Assembly: GCA_023391425.1 (NCBI GenBank)
Contig: JAEWAX010000004.1
Span: 56,128-120,127 of the forward strand
DNA: 64,000 nt
Reading direction: 5' to 3'
Source: Bacillota bacterium
Lineage (GTDB): Bacteria; Bacillota; Clostridia; Acetivibrionales; DSM-1351
Positions 60,698 to 64,000 of the stretch are shown in pieces. The position numbers were made by a program, and so were the translations under genes. Under the pieces are notes generated by a model. It saw only the letters and a list, made by a program, of their open reading frames with translations. It searched no databases and was not told the DNA's origin. Each line of letters begins with the position of its first letter. Position 1 is the stretch's first letter.

Positions 60698-63600
60698 ATG
60701 ATATTTTTAAAATTAGCTACTTCGAAAAATAGGAATTTAAATAGAAACAAAGATAACAGAGATAAAAGAACTAACAGAGCATGTTGGTACTTAATATCAA
60801 AAACCATTGCATTAATATTGAGCGTAACTTTAATATCCCAGGGTAGTTTAGTAAATGCTGCAAACCCAAATGAGCAGATTGTTAATTCTTATACTGCCAC
60901 AAAAAATGGTCAGGCAATAATAAAAAATTTAAAATACTCTGATATAAATAGCGCAGGCTATGACCTAAAGGATGCCATCTATCAAAATGGTTCACTAGGT
61001 TTATTTCCTTCACTTGGTAACACCAAGTTTAGCCCGAATGGAGCTATTTCAAAAGAACTAGCACTATATTTAGTATATATGGCTGCAAACAGAGCTTTGG
61101 ATATAAATACTCAGGGGCAGACACTAAATGCTGCCAGGACTACAGCCCAGAAGAAAACAAGTTTGCAAGCTGTTCTTTACGATGGAAGTCTTCAATTGGC
61201 CTCAAATGATGGGTTAATTACTCAGCAAGAGTTGACAGAAGCATTACAGACTAATCAGTCAAGCCTGGGAGCTTCGGCTTTTAAAAGGAGTGCCCCTGTA
61301 ACCAGACAAGAGTTTGCTACATGGCTTGCTAAGGCTTTAATGCTACCACCTGCTTATGATCAACAGGAACTTTTTAATAGCTATTCAGACTGGAAAAGTG
61401 CAAAAGCAGAAAATGTACCATACATAGAAGCTTTACTTCAGAATAACATTATGAGTGGAGATGGAGTAGGCAAGTTTAACCCAAATAAAACTGTAACAAG
61501 GAAAGAGGCCGCTAGAATTCTAAAAAATGCTGAAAACGTTATACTTCCTCTGCGAAGTATGGAAAAGAGAACAGCAACGATTGAGGAAAAGAGACCTACG
61601 AGAGATACTTCAAAGGGAAATCAAATAGACTATATCACATACTACGTGCGTAATTCAGATGGACTTCTCGATACTATTACTATTGGAGCACAGTATCAGA
61701 AGCCTATTACTACTTCAAATGAACTTACAGAGGCTGCTCAACCAGCATCCCGAACAGAACTACCTGTATATAAAAACGGTAATATCACAAGTTCAGAAAG
61801 TCTGGCAGTAGGAGATAGAATAGAATATATTGCTGGCATTGATGATAAAGTAGTACAATATGCGCATGTATTATCTAGTAATAAAGAAATCCGATATGAG
61901 GCTGCAATTGTGAATAGCACAAATAATACAGCTAGAACAATTAATATAACGCCACTGACTCAGACTATTGAATACCCAAATCAAGATATATCAGACCCTA
62001 AGAAGCAAACATATCCTAATGATGGAAGTATTGTTTACGAAAATCGTACTTATTCAAACAGTGTTGTAAATGCAGTAACAAAAGCAACGGTAGATGTAAC
62101 TGCAATAAAGCCCGGAAGTATTGTTATAATGGGTTTAAAAGGGGATATGATTGTTGAATTAACACCTATAACTGTCAAAAAGGAAAGGGAGCAGGGCTTG
62201 GTGTCAGGAATAGTAGAGGAAAATAACCCTCAGCTTGGATATATAACACTTTACAATGAAGATGGAACAGGTAAGACTCCGCTAGCACTGTCTACACTCA
62301 GAACCTTAAACTATGCTGACCCAAATGTAGTGGAAGTGTACAAAAATCACATAACTGCAGAGATGGATGATATTGAGGCAGGAGACACAGTTTTTGTGAG
62401 AATAGATGAGACAGGTTCAGTTACATCTGTCAGTAGTGTACCAAATTATACTGTTCGTTATGGTAAAGTTATAAAAAAGAAAATAAACTCCATAACAGTT
62501 GAAACTGAAAAAGGAACCCAGTTAGATTACAATACTGATGGGACAGATGTAATTAAAGACGGAAAGCTTTCAAAGATAAGCCAACTTAAAGATGGGGATA
62601 GTGTAAAGCTAATATTAAATGAAGCCCCCAATATGACAGTATTAAAAGAGGTTACAATTGAAAGCGGAGATAAACTAGTTGCAAATGTATATAAAGGAAA
62701 GTTTAAAAGCTACAATGATATTTCAAATAAGATAATGTTGAGTGATCCTTGGACTCTAAAAAAAGGTCAGTGGGTGAAGGATACATTGGGCTTAAAGGAA
62801 ATAGAATTAAATGATAATTTTACAGCGTACTACGGAGGCGAAAAAAAGTCTATAAATAAGTTGAACACTTATATGAACGATATGACAGTATACATTGCCA
62901 GTGAAAAAGATTATGGCAATGGTGAAAACGGAGTAGTTGCAACGTTTGTAGCTGATTCAGATAAGGAAGTACTATATAATGACAAGGTTTATAATGCTCA
63001 AGCAAATAGATTTGTATTGGAGAAAGCCTTAGTAAACATTTTGTACGATGCAGGTACAATTGTTGTTAAGGATGGCAGATTAGTACAGGGAAGCAGTGTT
63101 TCATCTAATGACTATGCTTACGTTATGGCAAATAGAGATTCTGATTCGGTAAATGGTGACATTATAGCAGGGGTTGTTTCGGTAGAAGAAAGACCAGGTG
63201 AACAAGCTATTCAACTATACAGAGGAAGAATTACAAGTATAGATGAATACAAGAATGTTACACTTGGGTCTTATTCAAAGCTGAACGGAGTAAACTGGGA
63301 ATATGCTAACACACCAATGACATTCTCACTGTCATCAAATACAAGAATTACTGATACTGATGGAATAATAGGTCAGGGTGACTTTATTAGCTACGGAGCG
63401 AATACCTTTAAGGATAGAACTATCTATATGTTAAGTGATGGTACGAATGCTATTGAGATTAGTACAGCACCGTATGGAAACGTAAATATTTCTGGCGAGG
63501 TGATAACTACAGCAGGCGGAACAGTCGATGAAGAAGGAGTTCAGCTCAGTGAGCCAAATAATATCACAATGCGTAATTGCAAATATTATGATGCTGCTAC

Positions 63601-63775
63601 ACATTTGTGGGTAAGTATGAAGGATAGCAGCCTAAACCTTCTGACAAATTCATTAATTTTAAGGAATAATGAGAGAATTAATCCTTCTGAGCTTAAAAAA
63701 GGTGATAAAATTAGAGTGTTGAAGAAAGACAAGGCTATAACTGGGGATGCATATATCGTTATAGTTGAAGAATAA
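60698..63775 (+). CDS. SLH-anchored surface protein with beta-barrel-like repeats (1,025 residues)
   Basis: The N-terminus is unusual: about 33 mostly basic and polar residues precede the hydrophobic signal core (SKTIALILSVTLISQGSLVNAA), giving a long n-region. Three SLH domains cover about 70-290 (YSDINSAGYDLKDAIYQNG; DGLITQQELTEAL with VTRQEFATWLAKAL; NVPYIEALLQNNIMSG with VTRKEAARIL). The rest (about 300-1025) is built of beta-rich repeats with GxIxxxxxxxxxITL and DGDxVxxxL patterns (YGKVIKKKINSITVE; YKGKFKSYNDISNKIMLS; YRGRITSIDEYKNVTLG). ATG 60698 follows AGGGG. No enzyme motif. Its sigma-D promoter suggests expression together with motility and chemotaxis genes. Confidence 0.87.
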   Translation: MIFLKLATSKNRNLNRNKDNRDKRTNRACWYLISKTIALILSVTLISQGSLVNAANPNEQIVNSYTATKNGQAIIKNLKYSDINSAGYDLKDAIYQNGSLGLFPSLGNTKFSPNGAISKELALYLVYMAANRALDINTQGQTLNAARTTAQKKTSLQAVLYDGSLQLASNDGLITQQELTEALQTNQSSLGASAFKRSAPVTRQEFATWLAKALMLPPAYDQQELFNSYSDWKSAKAENVPYIEALLQNNIMSGDGVGKFNPNKTVTRKEAARILKNAENVILPLRSMEKRTATIEEKRPTRDTSKGNQIDYITYYVRNSDGLLDTITIGAQYQKPITTSNELTEAAQPASRTELPVYKNGNITSSESLAVGDRIEYIAGIDDKVVQYAHVLSSNKEIRYEAAIVNSTNNTARTINITPLTQTIEYPNQDISDPKKQTYPNDGSIVYENRTYSNSVVNAVTKATVDVTAIKPGSIVIMGLKGDMIVELTPITVKKEREQGLVSGIVEENNPQLGYITLYNEDGTGKTPLALSTLRTLNYADPNVVEVYKNHITAEMDDIEAGDTVFVRIDETGSVTSVSSVPNYTVRYGKVIKKKINSITVETEKGTQLDYNTDGTDVIKDGKLSKISQLKDGDSVKLILNEAPNMTVLKEVTIESGDKLVANVYKGKFKSYNDISNKIMLSDPWTLKKGQWVKDTLGLKEIELNDNFTAYYGGEKKSINKLNTYMNDMTVYIASEKDYGNGENGVVATFVADSDKEVLYNDKVYNAQANRFVLEKALVNILYDAGTIVVKDGRLVQGSSVSSNDYAYVMANRDSDSVNGDIIAGVVSVEERPGEQAIQLYRGRITSIDEYKNVTLGSYSKLNGVNWEYANTPMTFSLSSNTRITDTDGIIGQGDFISYGANTFKDRTIYMLSDGTNAIEISTAPYGNVNISGEVITTAGGTVDEEGVQLSEPNNITMRNCKYYDAATHLWVSMKDSSLNLLTNSLILRNNERINPSELKKGDKIRVLKKDKAITGDAYIVIVEE

Positions 63776-63815
63776 ACCTGATTAAAGTATCAGCGATATA
63801 TTGAATTAAACAGTA

Positions 63816-63901
63816 ATATACAGCGATGTAAAGTGATATATAGGATATACAGCGATGTAAAATGATATATAGGATATACAGTGATGTAAAGTGATATATG
63901 G
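63816..63901 (+). repeat. Three tandem copies of a 29-bp sequence
   Basis: Copies at 63816-63844, 63845-63873 and 63874-63901 (the last 28 bp), unit ATATACAGCGATGTAAAGTG... with one or two substitutions each; diverged partial copies flank it on both sides. No spacers between units. It fills the gap between the SLH gene and the next start. Confidence 0.85.
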
Positions 63902-63974
63902 TGAGATACAGATAATCAGCAATAGATTGGAATGAGTTCTTAGTTTAATCATTTATAATTGGAGGTCAACTATA

Positions 63975-64000
63975 TTGCGTAACTTATTGGACAAACTGTT
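63975..64000 (+). CDS. Start of an unidentified gene, cut by window end
   Basis: GGAGG at 63961-63965 is followed after 9 nt by TTG 63975 and an open frame reading MRNLLDKL to the window edge. Only eight codons are visible, too few to assign a function. The Shine-Dalgarno and spacing are the evidence for a gene. Confidence 0.4.

Noticed and set aside
63816..63901. Possible CRISPR array
   Set aside because: The 29-bp copies touch each other with no spacers, only three are present, and no cas genes are near.

Overview
The window looks like chromosomal DNA from a low-GC, Gram-positive, endospore-forming, flagellated anaerobe, most like a Clostridium cluster III (Ruminiclostridium-type) genome. 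The evidence is AT-rich sequence with strong Shine-Dalgarno sites and TTG starts, a spoIID/spoIIQ-type pair, motAB and a chemoreceptor, a YesN/YesM two-component pair beside a sugar-type ABC transporter, and several S-layer-homology (SLH) surface proteins with fibronectin III (FnIII) and Ig-like repeats. The genus assignment is inference from gene content, not from a search.

The backbone follows a gene order familiar from Firmicutes: tsaC/ywlC (cut by the window start), ywlE, rpiB, upp, a dCMP deaminase, a WecA-MnaA fusion, the F-type ATP synthase operon (atpI-B-E-F-H-A-G-D-C), ywmB, murA, spoIID, a SpoIIQ-like LytM protein, then ddl, ywiB and argS. Two blocks interrupt it. The first (about 6.3-17.6 kb) holds a two-component system, an ABC transporter, a nucleoside-hydrolase-like protein, a ribokinase, a degraded stretch with gene remnants, and motAB on the minus strand. 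The second (about 25-49 kb) lies exactly between atpC and ywmB. It contains five SLH surface proteins: a six-FnIII protein, a 3,644-residue giant, two large related FnIII proteins and a small three-SLH protein. A prolyl-isomerase with an Ig-like domain, a chemoreceptor and a further SLH protein follow argS.

The 6.4-15.1 kb block reads as one regulon: a membrane sensor and AraC-type regulator next to a solute-binding lipoprotein, two permeases, a nucleoside-hydrolase-like enzyme and a ribokinase. This fits uptake of a ribosyl compound feeding ribose-5-phosphate metabolism. The regulator's reading frame has no usable start codon at the expected place, apparently because of a 4-bp duplication.

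The main non-genic features are these. Four related copies of a dispersed intergenic repeat occur, one between atpD and atpC. A 288-bp element is bounded by perfect 22-bp inverted repeats. Perfect stem-loops sit just after atpE and just after the solute-binding-protein gene. A pair of divergent sigma-D (FliA-type) promoters serves the chemoreceptor and an SLH protein. The most novel protein is the giant surface protein, whose core has thirteen repeats of about 110 residues followed by four repeats of about 134 residues; I do not recognise either family. I saw no rRNA, tRNA or CRISPR array.
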